A stretch of 64,000 nucleotides of DNA from Haloferax marinum (GTDB lineage Archaea; Halobacteriota; Halobacteria; Halobacteriales; Haloferacaceae): contig NZ_WKJQ01000001.1 in assembly GCF_009674625.1 (NCBI RefSeq), positions 682,001-746,000 of the forward strand, written 5' to 3'. Both the position numbers and the translations under genes were made by a program. The notes under the pieces are model-generated. The model saw only the letters and a list, made by a program, of their open reading frames with translations. It did no database searches and was not told where the DNA came from. Each line of letters begins with the position of its first letter. Position 1 is the stretch's first letter. Shown piece by piece: positions 26,655-33,916 of this stretch.

Positions 26655-27851
26655 TCAGTCTGCTGGTTCGGGCGTCTCGCCGCGCTCTTCGGGCGTGAGG
26701 TAACACTGCGGGTCCGGGCCGAACAGGTCACCAGAGCCAGCGAGCGCGCGAAGCCGTGACGACCCGCGGCAGACGTCCTGATACTGGCAGGTCTGACACT
26801 TGCCGGTGAGGTGTTCTTCGCGTTCTCGCAGACGGGCGAGAAGCGGGTTCGACTCGTCGTCCCAAATCTCGCCGAACGGCCGGTCACGCACGTTTCCGAG
26901 GCTGTAACTCTGCCAGAACTGCGTGAGGTGGACGTCGCCGCGGTAGTCCACGTCGGCGACGCGTTCGCCAGTCGGGTCGCCGCCGTTGACGCGGAGATAT
27001 CGGTGAATCTCGTCGGCGTGGTCCTGGCCGAGTTCTTCTTCGGCGTACTCGACGACGTACGCGGAGTCTGCGTAGTTGCCGACGAGGAGCGTCTCTATCT
27101 CTTCGCCCTCCTCGTGGTACTCGCGGGTCATGTCGAACAGCCGCCGGACGGCGCGGCGTTGTGCCTCGTCGTCTAAGTCTGCGTCGACGATTTCACCGCC
27201 GCGTCCACCGTAGTCGAGGTGGTAGAAACAGAAGCGGTCGATGCCCACGTCGTAGAGGAAGTCCACGACGTCTTCCATGTCGGGGGCGTTGTGTTCGGTG
27301 ATAGTGTATCGGAGGCCGGTCTTGAGCCCAACGGAGAGACTGTTTTCGATGCCTCGGATGGCGGCGTCGAACGCGCCGTCTTTTCCGCGGAACTCGTCGT
27401 TGCGTTCTCGCAGGCCGTCTACCGACACGCCGGCGTACGAGAGGCCGGCGTCTTTGAGCGCCTGTGCTTTCTCCTCGGTGATGAGTGTCCCGTTGGTCGA
27501 GAGGACGGCGCGAACACCCTGGTCGGTGCAGTAGTCGACGAGTTCGACGATGTCGTTTCGGACGAGCGGTTCGCCACCGGAAAAGAGGAGAACGGGCACG
27601 TCGTAGGCGGCCAGGTCGTCGATGAGGCCCTTCGCTTCCTCGGTCGAGAGTTCGCCCTGTGCGGGGTCGAGGTCAGCACCCGCATAACAGTGCTCGCAGT
27701 AGAGGTTACAGCGGCGAGTCGTGTTCCAGACGACGACCGGTCGCTTCTGTTTCTCTTCGCGAATCTGTTCGACCGAGACGTCGGGGTCGTCGTATCGGAG
27801 TCCGTCGCCTTCGGCGACTTGCCCACACAGCAGTTTACTAATCGATATCAT
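26655..27851 (-). CDS. Radical SAM/SPASM enzyme, AhbD/NirJ-like
   Basis: A 398-residue radical SAM protein. The cluster-binding CxxxCxxC is Cys48, Cys52 and Cys55 (RRCNLYCEHC). LLFSGGEPLVRNDIVEL and RAVLSTNGTLI are the usual second and third motifs. A C-terminal SPASM-type set of cysteines (CQTCQYQDVC and a later Cys in DPQC) should hold an extra Fe-S cluster. The overall pattern is close to NirJ/AhbD enzymes of alternative heme and heme d1 synthesis, so conversion of Fe-coproporphyrin to heme is the leading idea, but peptide modification is possible. Its start overlaps the stop of the Htur_1727-type partner by 4 bp. Confidence 0.85.
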   Translation of the reverse strand: MISISKLLCGQVAEGDGLRYDDPDVSVEQIREEKQKRPVVVWNTTRRCNLYCEHCYAGADLDPAQGELSTEEAKGLIDDLAAYDVPVLLFSGGEPLVRNDIVELVDYCTDQGVRAVLSTNGTLITEEKAQALKDAGLSYAGVSVDGLRERNDEFRGKDGAFDAAIRGIENSLSVGLKTGLRYTITEHNAPDMEDVVDFLYDVGIDRFCFYHLDYGGRGGEIVDADLDDEAQRRAVRRLFDMTREYHEEGEEIETLLVGNYADSAYVVEYAEEELGQDHADEIHRYLRVNGGDPTGERVADVDYRGDVHLTQFWQSYSLGNVRDRPFGEIWDDESNPLLARLREREEHLTGKCQTCQYQDVCRGSSRLRALAGSGDLFGPDPQCYLTPEERGETPEPAD

Positions 27852-28132
27852 CCTTGGGTTACCTCCGCGTCCGCGGCGGTCGATTCCCCTCGCCCTTTGG
27901 TGTCGAGGTCGTTTCCGCCGATTCGACGGACTTCGTCGGCCGGACAGAGCCACAGCGCCGACGACGCGAACCCGAAGAGTGTCGTCGCCTGTTCAGTCGC
28001 GATGTCGACCGATGGAGCAGAGACGCTCCCGACGTGGCGCATCGGTTCGGCGTCGTTCTCACGAATAAATACCTCCCACTGGCGGCTACCGTCGATTCGC
28101 GGTTTTCGCCGCGGGTCGTCCTGCGTGGGCAT
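27848..28132 (-). CDS. Htur_1727-family radical-SAM partner protein
   Basis: A 94-residue protein that I match to the haloarchaeal 'rSAM-partnered, Htur_1727' family, whose members sit next to radical SAM genes. Sequence: RQWEVFIRENDAEPMRHVGSVSAPSVDIA and TTLFGFASSALWLCPADEVRRI, which resembles PaaB-like ferredoxin-fold subunits. It starts at ATG 28132, and its stop overlaps the radical SAM start, so the two are translationally coupled. A supporting or electron-transfer role is inferred; it has one cysteine only (LCPADE), so it is not an obvious Fe-S carrier or a precursor peptide. Confidence 0.78.
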   Translation of the reverse strand: MPTQDDPRRKPRIDGSRQWEVFIRENDAEPMRHVGSVSAPSVDIATEQATTLFGFASSALWLCPADEVRRIGGNDLDTKGRGESTAADAEVTQG

Positions 28133-28234
28133 ATGCGGAGGCCTTTGCGGCAGATAGATAGGGACGTTTCGGCTGTTTTCATCGCGTGGGAATCGAAGGA
28201 TTAGCCTTGTTCGATGGCCTAGTACTGGTGACCA

Positions 28235-28723
28235 ATGTCCGAATTGTTCTCCCGGCGGTCTTTTCTGCAGACGACCGTGGCCACGACTGGAATCACGCTC
28301 CTCGCTGGCTGTAACAGTGCATCGGGTGGTAGTGACGAAGACTCCGGAGGCGACACCGGAGGGGCCGACACGGAGGTGCGTGATTTCGGCGGGTTCTTCG
28401 AACGGACCCAAAACTACGACGGAGTCCGCGACCTGACCGGCGAAGACAGCGTCACTGTCGAGGTGGGCGCAGAGGGCAACGGCGGCGGATTCGCCTTCGG
28501 CCCGGCAGCGGTGAAAATCTCACCGGGAACGACCGTCGTCTGGGAGTGGACCGGCAACGGCGGGACACACAACGTCCTCCATCGCGGTGGCGAGTTCGAA
28601 TCCGAACTCACCGCCATCGAAGGAACCACCTTCGAACACACGTTCGAAGAGACTGGCGAGTATCGGTACGTCTGTGTTCCCCACGAGACACTCGGGATGG
28701 TCGGTGTCGTCGTCGTCGAATAG
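28235..28723 (+). CDS. Halocyanin, Tat-exported lipoprotein
   Basis: A 162-residue blue copper protein. The leader has a Tat motif SRRSFLQ and a lipobox ending at Cys26 (LLAGC), then a Gly/Ser/Asp linker. The cupredoxin domain holds likely copper ligands His112 (GTHNV), Cys147, His150 and Met155 (VCVPHETLGM). It would move electrons at the outer face of the membrane. It is divergent from the radical SAM pair, sharing a 100-bp control region; whether it feeds that enzyme is unknown. Confidence 0.92.
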   Translation: MSELFSRRSFLQTTVATTGITLLAGCNSASGGSDEDSGGDTGGADTEVRDFGGFFERTQNYDGVRDLTGEDSVTVEVGAEGNGGGFAFGPAAVKISPGTTVVWEWTGNGGTHNVLHRGGEFESELTAIEGTTFEHTFEETGEYRYVCVPHETLGMVGVVVVE

Positions 28724-28790
28724 TCTCAAAACGAGTACGCGCTACACAACAGTTCGGTACAACCCGAACACTCACCTCTGCGCTACGTTC

Positions 28791-28925
28791 TCACGCGAGC
28801 GTCTTGGTCCCGCTCATCGGGGCTTTGCACATGACGCATCCAGTCTCCTGGAGGGTCTCTAACATCCGTTCGTTGACCCGGTACTGATTTCCACACTCAG
28901 GACAGGTCACGTCGAGTTCACGCAT
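28791..28925 (-). CDS. 44-residue zinc-ribbon protein
   Basis: A tiny protein found by translating the gap on the minus strand: it starts MRELDVTCPECGNQY, continues RVNERMLETLQETGC, and ends VMCKAPMSGTKTLA. CPEC (residues 8-11) with Cys30 and Cys33 makes a four-cysteine zinc site, the pattern of the many small haloarchaeal CPxCG zinc-finger proteins. Length is 44 codons plus TGA. Function is unknown; such proteins often have regulatory roles. It sits between the halocyanin gene and the HTH_10 regulator. Confidence 0.75.
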   Translation of the reverse strand: MRELDVTCPECGNQYRVNERMLETLQETGCVMCKAPMSGTKTLA

Positions 28926-28999
28926 CGTGTTGACTCACCAATTAGTTGTATGTTCGCACGCCCCGAGGGAGGGTACCCTCAATTCAGTGGGGCCTAACG

Positions 29000-29641
29000 T
29001 TAGTCTTGAAGGATAGCACCCATCAGCTTCTTCTGGGCCATCGCGAGGTGCTCGGAGAACGTCGAGGTCGTGATGTCGAGTTCCGCCGCGACCTCGCCTT
29101 TGTTCGCCCGACGCGGGTGGTCGAAGTAGCCCATCTCGTGTGCTTTCTCCAGTACTTCGCGCTGACGGTCCGTGAGTTGGCCACGCTCGACCAACACGAG
29201 GTCACGCGACTCGTCTGACGACGACTGAAGCAGTCTGCTCACGTCGACAGTGTCTGCCGACCCGCGGAGCGACGAGACGACGTCTCGAAGCGTCTCGACG
29301 TTCGGTGCGTGGAACGTCAAGAACAGTGCGCCATCACGAGTCTGTACGTCTACCACTGGACAGTCGAACGCCTCGATTCGCTCGCACGGACAACCGATGT
29401 TACCTTCGCGTGCAAATCGATAGACTGTCCCGTCACCGTAGTCGAATAGCTGTTCCATCTCCTCGGTTACCCCGGCGTCGCTGTCGAAGACGAACTCCTC
29501 CGTGATGGACCCCTCGTCCGTGGTGTCCATGCTTCGAGACAGCGCGTATCCGGAATTGTCGTTCGTGGATACAGACGCGACGGGGCAGTTGTCTACGCCC
29601 GTCACCTTCAACTCTGCTCTGATGCCCGCTGCGCTCGTCAT
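29000..29641 (-). CDS. Bat-like HTH_10 transcriptional regulator
   Basis: A 213-residue regulator of the bacterioopsin-activator (Bat) type. The C-terminal HTH_10 domain is clear: QLTDRQREVLEKAHEMGYFDHPRRANKGEVAAELDITTSTFSEHLAMAQKKLM. The N-terminal 140 residues form a sensor-like region with Cys residues in DNCPVASVSTND and GNIGCPCERIEAFDCPVVD, so metal or redox sensing is possible. I start at ATG 29641 since the minus-strand TTTATATCA at 29667-29675 is a well-placed TATA box. It is divergent from the ArsR-like gene at 29819. Confidence 0.85.
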   Translation of the reverse strand: MTSAAGIRAELKVTGVDNCPVASVSTNDNSGYALSRSMDTTDEGSITEEFVFDSDAGVTEEMEQLFDYGDGTVYRFAREGNIGCPCERIEAFDCPVVDVQTRDGALFLTFHAPNVETLRDVVSSLRGSADTVDVSRLLQSSSDESRDLVLVERGQLTDRQREVLEKAHEMGYFDHPRRANKGEVAAELDITTSTFSEHLAMAQKKLMGAILQD

Positions 29642-29662
29642 AATTCTAGGCAGACGCCCCAT

Positions 29663-29709
29663 CCCCTGATATAAACACCCCCGATACACCGGGCCTTTAT
29701 ATCATGGGG
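29663..29709. promoter_or_regulatory. Palindromic divergent promoter region
   Basis: CCCCTGATATAAA (29663-29675) and TTTATATCATGGGG (29696-29709) are an inverted repeat with a 20-bp centre. Each arm is a TATA box facing outward: the left for the HTH_10 gene (start 29641), the right for the ArsR-like gene. Symmetry extends past the TATA into the CCCC/GGGG flanks, so the arms may also bind a regulator. Confidence 0.55.
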
Positions 29710-29818
29710 AGCTACGACCTGCTCCGTTCGTGCCGACCTCACTGGCGCATCACCTTGGGGATAAAGAGCCCAACATATGCGGGGTACGGTTCGAGGGGTG
29801 GGGGGAACGAATCGACGA

Positions 29819-30190
29819 ATGAGCATGCAGACCGGCCTCACGCGCAAACCGACTGGACAGAACACCGCCGAGAGACCGAGCCTTTCGGAGTCGTACGCGG
29901 AGATGGTCCTCGACGCACTGTCCAATCAGACGTGCCGTCGGATACTGACAACCCTCCAGGGGTCGAGTGCCCCCATGACCGCTCAGGAACTCTCCGAAGA
30001 GTGCGACGTCCCCCTCTCGACGACCTACCGAAAGCTCGAACATCTCTCGAACGCCCGCCTCGTCGACGAGACGCTTCAGCTACGCAAGAACGGGACCCAC
30101 ACGAGTCAGTACCGGACCGACGTCGACTCCGTCACCGTCTCGTTGGGTGAAGACAGCGGCCTCACCGTCGCCATACCGGGGGGTCGCTGA
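29819..30190 (+). CDS. ArsR-type winged-helix regulator
   Basis: A 123-residue regulator. The helix-turn-helix is ALSNQTCRRILTTLQGSSAPMTAQELSEECDVPLSTTYRKLEHLSNARLV, followed by a wing and a short beta end (TVSLGEDSGLTVAIPGG). I start at ATG 29819 (MSMQTGL); an in-frame ATG at 29777 adds a Gly/Arg-rich stretch. The stop codon overlaps the next start (TGATG), so it is coupled with the small protein after it. The single Cys in the recognition region and one in EECDV could be redox sensitive, which is speculative. Confidence 0.82.
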   Translation: MSMQTGLTRKPTGQNTAERPSLSESYAEMVLDALSNQTCRRILTTLQGSSAPMTAQELSEECDVPLSTTYRKLEHLSNARLVDETLQLRKNGTHTSQYRTDVDSVTVSLGEDSGLTVAIPGGR

Positions 30191-30390
30191 TGGGCACAGA
30201 ATCTGCGCACACGCCGGACCGCAACACGAATCTCCCCGTTCGCCCGCGTCTCACCTCACGTATCGTGACCGGGCCCGATGGGCAAGAAGAGTGTACGATT
30301 CACCCCGAAGACGCCGAGCCAGAGCAACTCCTCTCGGAGTGGGTCACCGCTATCGGAGATTCGTTCGTCGATTTAGACGAGATGCGATAA
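30190..30390 (+). CDS. Small DUF7511-like haloarchaeal protein
   Basis: A 66-residue acidic protein (RPRLTSRIVTGPDGQEECTIHPEDAEPEQLLSEWVTAIGDSFVDLDEMR). The ending ECTIHP-EDA-LLSEWVTA-SFVDL-EMR is a pattern I associate with the haloarchaeal DUF7511 family, often encoded beside winged-helix regulators. It shares a base with the preceding stop, so it is expressed with the regulator and may modulate it. No known biochemical function. Confidence 0.65.
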   Translation: MGTESAHTPDRNTNLPVRPRLTSRIVTGPDGQEECTIHPEDAEPEQLLSEWVTAIGDSFVDLDEMR

Positions 30391-30434
30391 GAGCGCGGTC
30401 GGTTTCGGCCGCCTCGACTGTTCGTCTGCTGTGC

Positions 30435-31112
30435 TCACCACTTGCTTCGACTCTGTGGGTGTGGGTCACCAAGCGCCATGAGATACTCCTCGAGGAGCGT
30501 CGGGAACGCCCGGCCACGGAGGTTACGGAGGCCGAAGTCGGCGGCCCAACTGATGATACCCGTATCCTCTGTCACCACGCCAGCGTTCAGTTCACGCGCC
30601 AAGATGAGGAGGTCGAAGTCCTCACGCGAGTCGAGGACGCCCTGTCTGAGTGCGCCTCTGTAATCTTCTCTGAGGTCGGAGATGACCTTGTCCACGTCAG
30701 ACATCTTCGACGCACCATCGGACTGGAGTCTGGTCTCTTCGGCCTTTCGGACTGCCTTCTCGGAGACTCGAAGGCCGCGGTTGACTCGGTCAGACATCTC
30801 GTCGATGAATCGGTAGACGATCTCTGCGGGGATGTACACCTCGTAGCGGTCGGGGTGTTTCTTGATGACCCACGTGTCGAGTTTTCCGAGTAGCTCCTCG
30901 GAGACTCCGCGTTCCCGAAGGATGTGCTCCAGTTCGGCCGCGATAGACGGCGGCATGTAACAGGAGATGTTCAAATCTAAGCGCGCCGCGGCGATCGTGT
31001 CGAGCAATCGTTCGACTCCCTCTTCGAACGTCTCGTCGTCGTCGCGAATCTCCTCGGAAAGAAAAAGCGAGGTATCGAGCACGAACCGTTGTTTGAGCGG
31101 GTACTCGGCCAT
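30435..31112 (-). CDS. HARP: protein-only RNase P homologue (PIN domain, UPF0278)
   Basis: A 225-residue PIN-domain protein of the family once named 'RNA ligase partner' and later recognised as homologues of Aquifex protein-only RNase P (HARP). The first catalytic acid is Asp13 in RFVLDTSLF, and the later acids are in [29 protein letters not shown]. The inserted helical region ([36 protein letters not shown]) is the HARP oligomerisation arm. Published work found Haloferax HARP is not the main RNase P. Start ATG 31112 gives the family N-terminus; ATG 31133 is an alternative. It lies downstream of cetZ. Confidence 0.85.
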   Translation of the reverse strand: MAEYPLKQRFVLDTSLFLSEEIRDDDETFEEGVERLLDTIAAARLDLNISCYMPPSIAAELEHILRERGVSEELLGKLDTWVIKKHPDRYEVYIPAEIVYRFIDEMSDRVNRGLRVSEKAVRKAEETRLQSDGASKMSDVDKVISDLREDYRGALRQGVLDSREDFDLLILARELNAGVVTEDTGIISWAADFGLRNLRGRAFPTLLEEYLMALGDPHPQSRSKW

Positions 31113-31180
31113 TGGTCGAGTCTTCGCACCCATAGACTATGACCCTTCCCGTGATTTCGAACGAGTCCCGAACTGAGAGA

Positions 31181-31268
31181 ACGTAGGTCGATAGTCCGCA
31201 GAATAGCAGAATGCAGGTCGATAGTCCGCAGAATAGCAGAATACAGGTCGATAGTCCTCAGAATAGCG
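31181..31268. repeat. Three 30-bp tandem repeats at the cetZ 3' end
   Basis: AGGTCGATAGTCCKCAGAAT starts at 31185, 31215 and 31245, exactly 30 bp apart; the whole unit is about 30 bp. The third copy covers the last codons and the stop of cetZ, where one base differs (CTCAGA instead of CGCAGA on the plus strand) and makes the TGA stop. The repeats fill the gap between cetZ and the HARP gene. They are contiguous, so this is not a CRISPR array. Confidence 0.9.
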
Positions 31269-32427
31269 GTTCGAGTCTGTCGTCCCCTGAATCGACGAGT
31301 TCGTCGAGTGACGCCGCGCTGGCCGCTCGCTTGGCGAGCATGTCTCGCTGCGTCTCGATGGCGACTGCCTGCAGTTCCTTCACGCGTGGAACGTTGTAGA
31401 CACCCGAGAGGAGGACGACTGCGGCGACGAAGTTCGACTCGACAGGGTAGTCACCGCCGCGAATCTCCATCGTCCCTGTCTCCTCTTCGAGCCACTTTCG
31501 GCCGCGTTCCATGCCGCGTCGGGAGAGCACGTCCGGTGGGCCCGCGACGACGACGAGTCCGCGTTCGCTCCCAGCGATTTCACACGGGAGTGTGAGTCGG
31601 CCGAGGGCCGCACGTCGAACGAGACTCGTGATACGGTTCATCGACTCGCCGTCGTCGTCTGTGGCCGACGGGGTCCCCGCGAGTCGCGAGAAGAGCCCCC
31701 GTTTGGGTCTGTCGAGTTCGACGGGGGCGTAGCCAATCGTCGAGATACCTCCGGAGGCGAGAGTGTTGATTATCTCGGAGGCGTCGACCACCGACTCGGC
31801 GACGACGCTGGACCCATCTGTCTCACCAGCACTGAACAGGACGCCCAGTCGGCGGGCGAGTTCAGTGTTGATTTCGCTGTATCCTGCTTCGAGAGACTCG
31901 CCCGTTCGACGCCACGCCTCGTTGTCGAAGAGGATGAGGTTGTCGACCTCGGCGACGAACGTTTGGAGGGACCGCGCGGCGTTCAGCGTGTAGATGCCGC
32001 CTTCGTCTCGTGCGGGGAGGATTCCGAGGCCGTAGACTGGTTCGGTGTAGATGTGCTTGAGTTCGCGAGCGATGACGGGTGCGCCACCGGACCCCGTTCC
32101 GCCGCCGAGTCCCGCGACGACGAGAAACGCGTCTATCTCGTGGACCGGCAAGTCGTCGACCGCCGAGAGCACCTCACCCACGTCCTCTGCGGTCACTTCT
32201 GCACCGAGGTCGTTGTCCGCACCGACACCGTGACCCTTCACGCGTGACGTTCCGACGAGGATTTGGTGGGATTGTGGGATGTTCCGCAACCCCATCAGGT
32301 CCGCGCGGGCCGTATTGACCGCCACCGCGTCTACGATGTAGTCACTTTGCGTCCGCCGGTCGTAGTCGATGAGGGCGTCGACGACCTTTCCACCGGCCTG
32401 TCCGACCCCAATGAGTGCGAGTTTCAT
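31258..32427 (-). CDS. cetZ: CetZ tubulin-like GTPase
   Basis: A 389-residue tubulin/FtsZ superfamily protein of the archaeal CetZ group, which affects cell shape and motility in Haloferax. The N-terminal nucleotide site starts ALIGVGQAGGK, and the T4 signature GGGTGSGG is at residues 108-115, preceded by AFLVVAGL. The CetZ-type N-terminal sequence MKLALIGVGQAGGKVVDAL and the C-terminal SNFVAAVVLLSGVYNVPRVKELQ separate it from FtsZ1/2; there is no FtsZ-type C-terminal peptide. By remembered Haloferax gene order it may be CetZ3. CTATTAG upstream (near 32453, minus strand) is a likely TATA box. Confidence 0.92.
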   Translation of the reverse strand: MKLALIGVGQAGGKVVDALIDYDRRTQSDYIVDAVAVNTARADLMGLRNIPQSHQILVGTSRVKGHGVGADNDLGAEVTAEDVGEVLSAVDDLPVHEIDAFLVVAGLGGGTGSGGAPVIARELKHIYTEPVYGLGILPARDEGGIYTLNAARSLQTFVAEVDNLILFDNEAWRRTGESLEAGYSEINTELARRLGVLFSAGETDGSSVVAESVVDASEIINTLASGGISTIGYAPVELDRPKRGLFSRLAGTPSATDDDGESMNRITSLVRRAALGRLTLPCEIAGSERGLVVVAGPPDVLSRRGMERGRKWLEEETGTMEIRGGDYPVESNFVAAVVLLSGVYNVPRVKELQAVAIETQRDMLAKRAASAASLDELVDSGDDRLEPLF

Positions 32428-32575
32428 CTGCAGTTCCTCTCAGAAATCGAACTAATAGACGCACGCACACGTCTTGAATATGTGGCCTGTAGCCAAGTTC
32501 AGAGAACCACTAACCTGCCGACTTCGACGAGCACAGTTGAGCGAGTCGGTGTGCCGAAAATCAGTAGCCGACGAG

Positions 32576-33916
32576 TCACTCACCGGCCGCCTCGCAGGCC
32601 AACTCACCGACGACGGAGAGTAACTCACTGGGTTCGACGACGTGACCACGTTCGCGAAGTTGCTCGTAGACTGCCCGCCCAGCATCGCCTGCGTAGTTGC
32701 GCTCGGAGAAGGGGCGTTCTTCGACGAGGACGAGGTAGTCTGCGGCCGCCGCCGCTTCGAGGTTTGCGAGGTTCCCCTCTCCGACTTCGACGTCGGCGAC
32801 GACGGTCACGTCCGCGGCTTTTACACGCGATTCGACTGCAGACTGCGCCGCGTGGTCGACGGGTGCGTACGGCGGAACCGTCACGAGGTCCGCGCCGACT
32901 CGTCGCGCCGCTTCGGCGTCGGTGTCACCTTCGTTGAGCGCGCCGGCAGAGAGGGCGTACCCTGCTGCCGAGAGGACGTGCAGAGACCGTGCGGCGGTTC
33001 CACCGCCACCCACGACGTGAACTCGACCGGTCGCGTCGGCAGACGCAGACGACGGGAGTGCAGTGACGTACACCGAGCCAGTTACCGGATGTCTCGAGAC
33101 GACTGCCTCTGCGTCGAACGCCTCTCGGAGGTTCGATTCGGAGAGGACGGTCGCTGGGTCACCCGCCGAGAGGATGCGCCCGTTCGCGAGGAGAATCAGG
33201 GCGTCGCAGTAGTGTGCCGCGAGGTTCAAGTCGTGAATCGCGGCCACCGCAGTCGTCCCTTCGCCGACCAGGTCGTCGACGAGTTCGAGCGTTCGAACCT
33301 GGTGGTTGATGTCGAGGCTGGCGGTCGGTTCGTCGAGGAGAAGCGTCGGCGTCTGTTGTGCGAGCGCCCGAGCGATGAGGACTCGCTGTCGCTCACCACC
33401 ACTTATCTCGGTTACTGGCCGCTCTGCGAGGGCAGCGACAGACGTCCGACGCATCGCGGCCTCGACGGCGGCTTCGTCGTCTTCGGACCACCCGTCGAAC
33501 CGTCCGCGGTGTGGAGTCCGACCCATCCGCACGACTTCGCGGACGGGGAAGTCGAAGGTGACGGCCGTCGTCTGCGGAACCGTCGCGACGAGGCGACTCG
33601 CCGCTTTCGAAGACAGCGCGTGAATATCTTCGCCGGCGACGTGGACCCTGCCCGAGTTCGGTGAGAGCGACCCGTTGAGAATCCGAAGCAGTGTCGTCTT
33701 CCCTGCGCCGTTCGGGCCGATGAGCCCGACGAACGTTCCGTCGCCGATATCTGCCGAGATTCCGTCGAGAACTGTCTGGCCACCCAGCGAGACCGACACG
33801 TCGTCCAACTCGATTGCGGGCTTCGACGCTGTGAATGGGTCGTCTGCTACCGCAGCATGGTCTGCTGAACGGTCTGTTGAGTGGTCTGCAGCGTGTTCTG
33901 TTGGGTCGTTACTCAC
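32576..33916 (-). CDS. btuD: Cobalamin/metal-chelate ABC transporter ATPase with extra domain
   Basis: A 446-residue ATP-binding subunit. Walker A is GPNGAGKTT at residues 67-75, the signature is EISGGERQRV, Walker B is TLLLDEPTASLD, and the switch His is in AIHDLNLAAHYCD, all as in the BtuD/FhuC group. Beyond the usual ~260 residues there is an added domain (about 300-446: VHVVGGGGTAARSLHVLSAAGYALSAGALNEGDTDAEA and onward), like those on archaeal BtuD proteins, with a Rossmann-like start. GTG start at 33916 overlaps the permease stop (GTGA). The N-terminal His/Asp-rich tail is disordered. Substrate: cobamide or another chelate. Confidence 0.87.
   Translation of the reverse strand: MSNDPTEHAADHSTDRSADHAAVADDPFTASKPAIELDDVSVSLGGQTVLDGISADIGDGTFVGLIGPNGAGKTTLLRILNGSLSPNSGRVHVAGEDIHALSSKAASRLVATVPQTTAVTFDFPVREVVRMGRTPHRGRFDGWSEDDEAAVEAAMRRTSVAALAERPVTEISGGERQRVLIARALAQQTPTLLLDEPTASLDINHQVRTLELVDDLVGEGTTAVAAIHDLNLAAHYCDALILLANGRILSAGDPATVLSESNLREAFDAEAVVSRHPVTGSVYVTALPSSASADATGRVHVVGGGGTAARSLHVLSAAGYALSAGALNEGDTDAEAARRVGADLVTVPPYAPVDHAAQSAVESRVKAADVTVVADVEVGEGNLANLEAAAAADYLVLVEERPFSERNYAGDAGRAVYEQLRERGHVVEPSELLSVVGELACEAAGE

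Noticed and set aside
30147-30893. 248-codon plus-strand frame
   Set aside because: Covers the DUF7511-like gene in another frame and the antisense of the HARP gene; no family sequence.
31181-31268. Possible CRISPR mini-array
   Set aside because: Units are contiguous without spacers and there are no cas genes.
31211-31399. Plus-strand frame with repeated QVDSPQNS
   Set aside because: The peptide repeat comes only from the 30-bp tandem DNA repeat plus antisense cetZ; no promoter seen.
32642-33664. 340-codon plus-strand frame
   Set aside because: Antisense to btuD with no recognisable domain.
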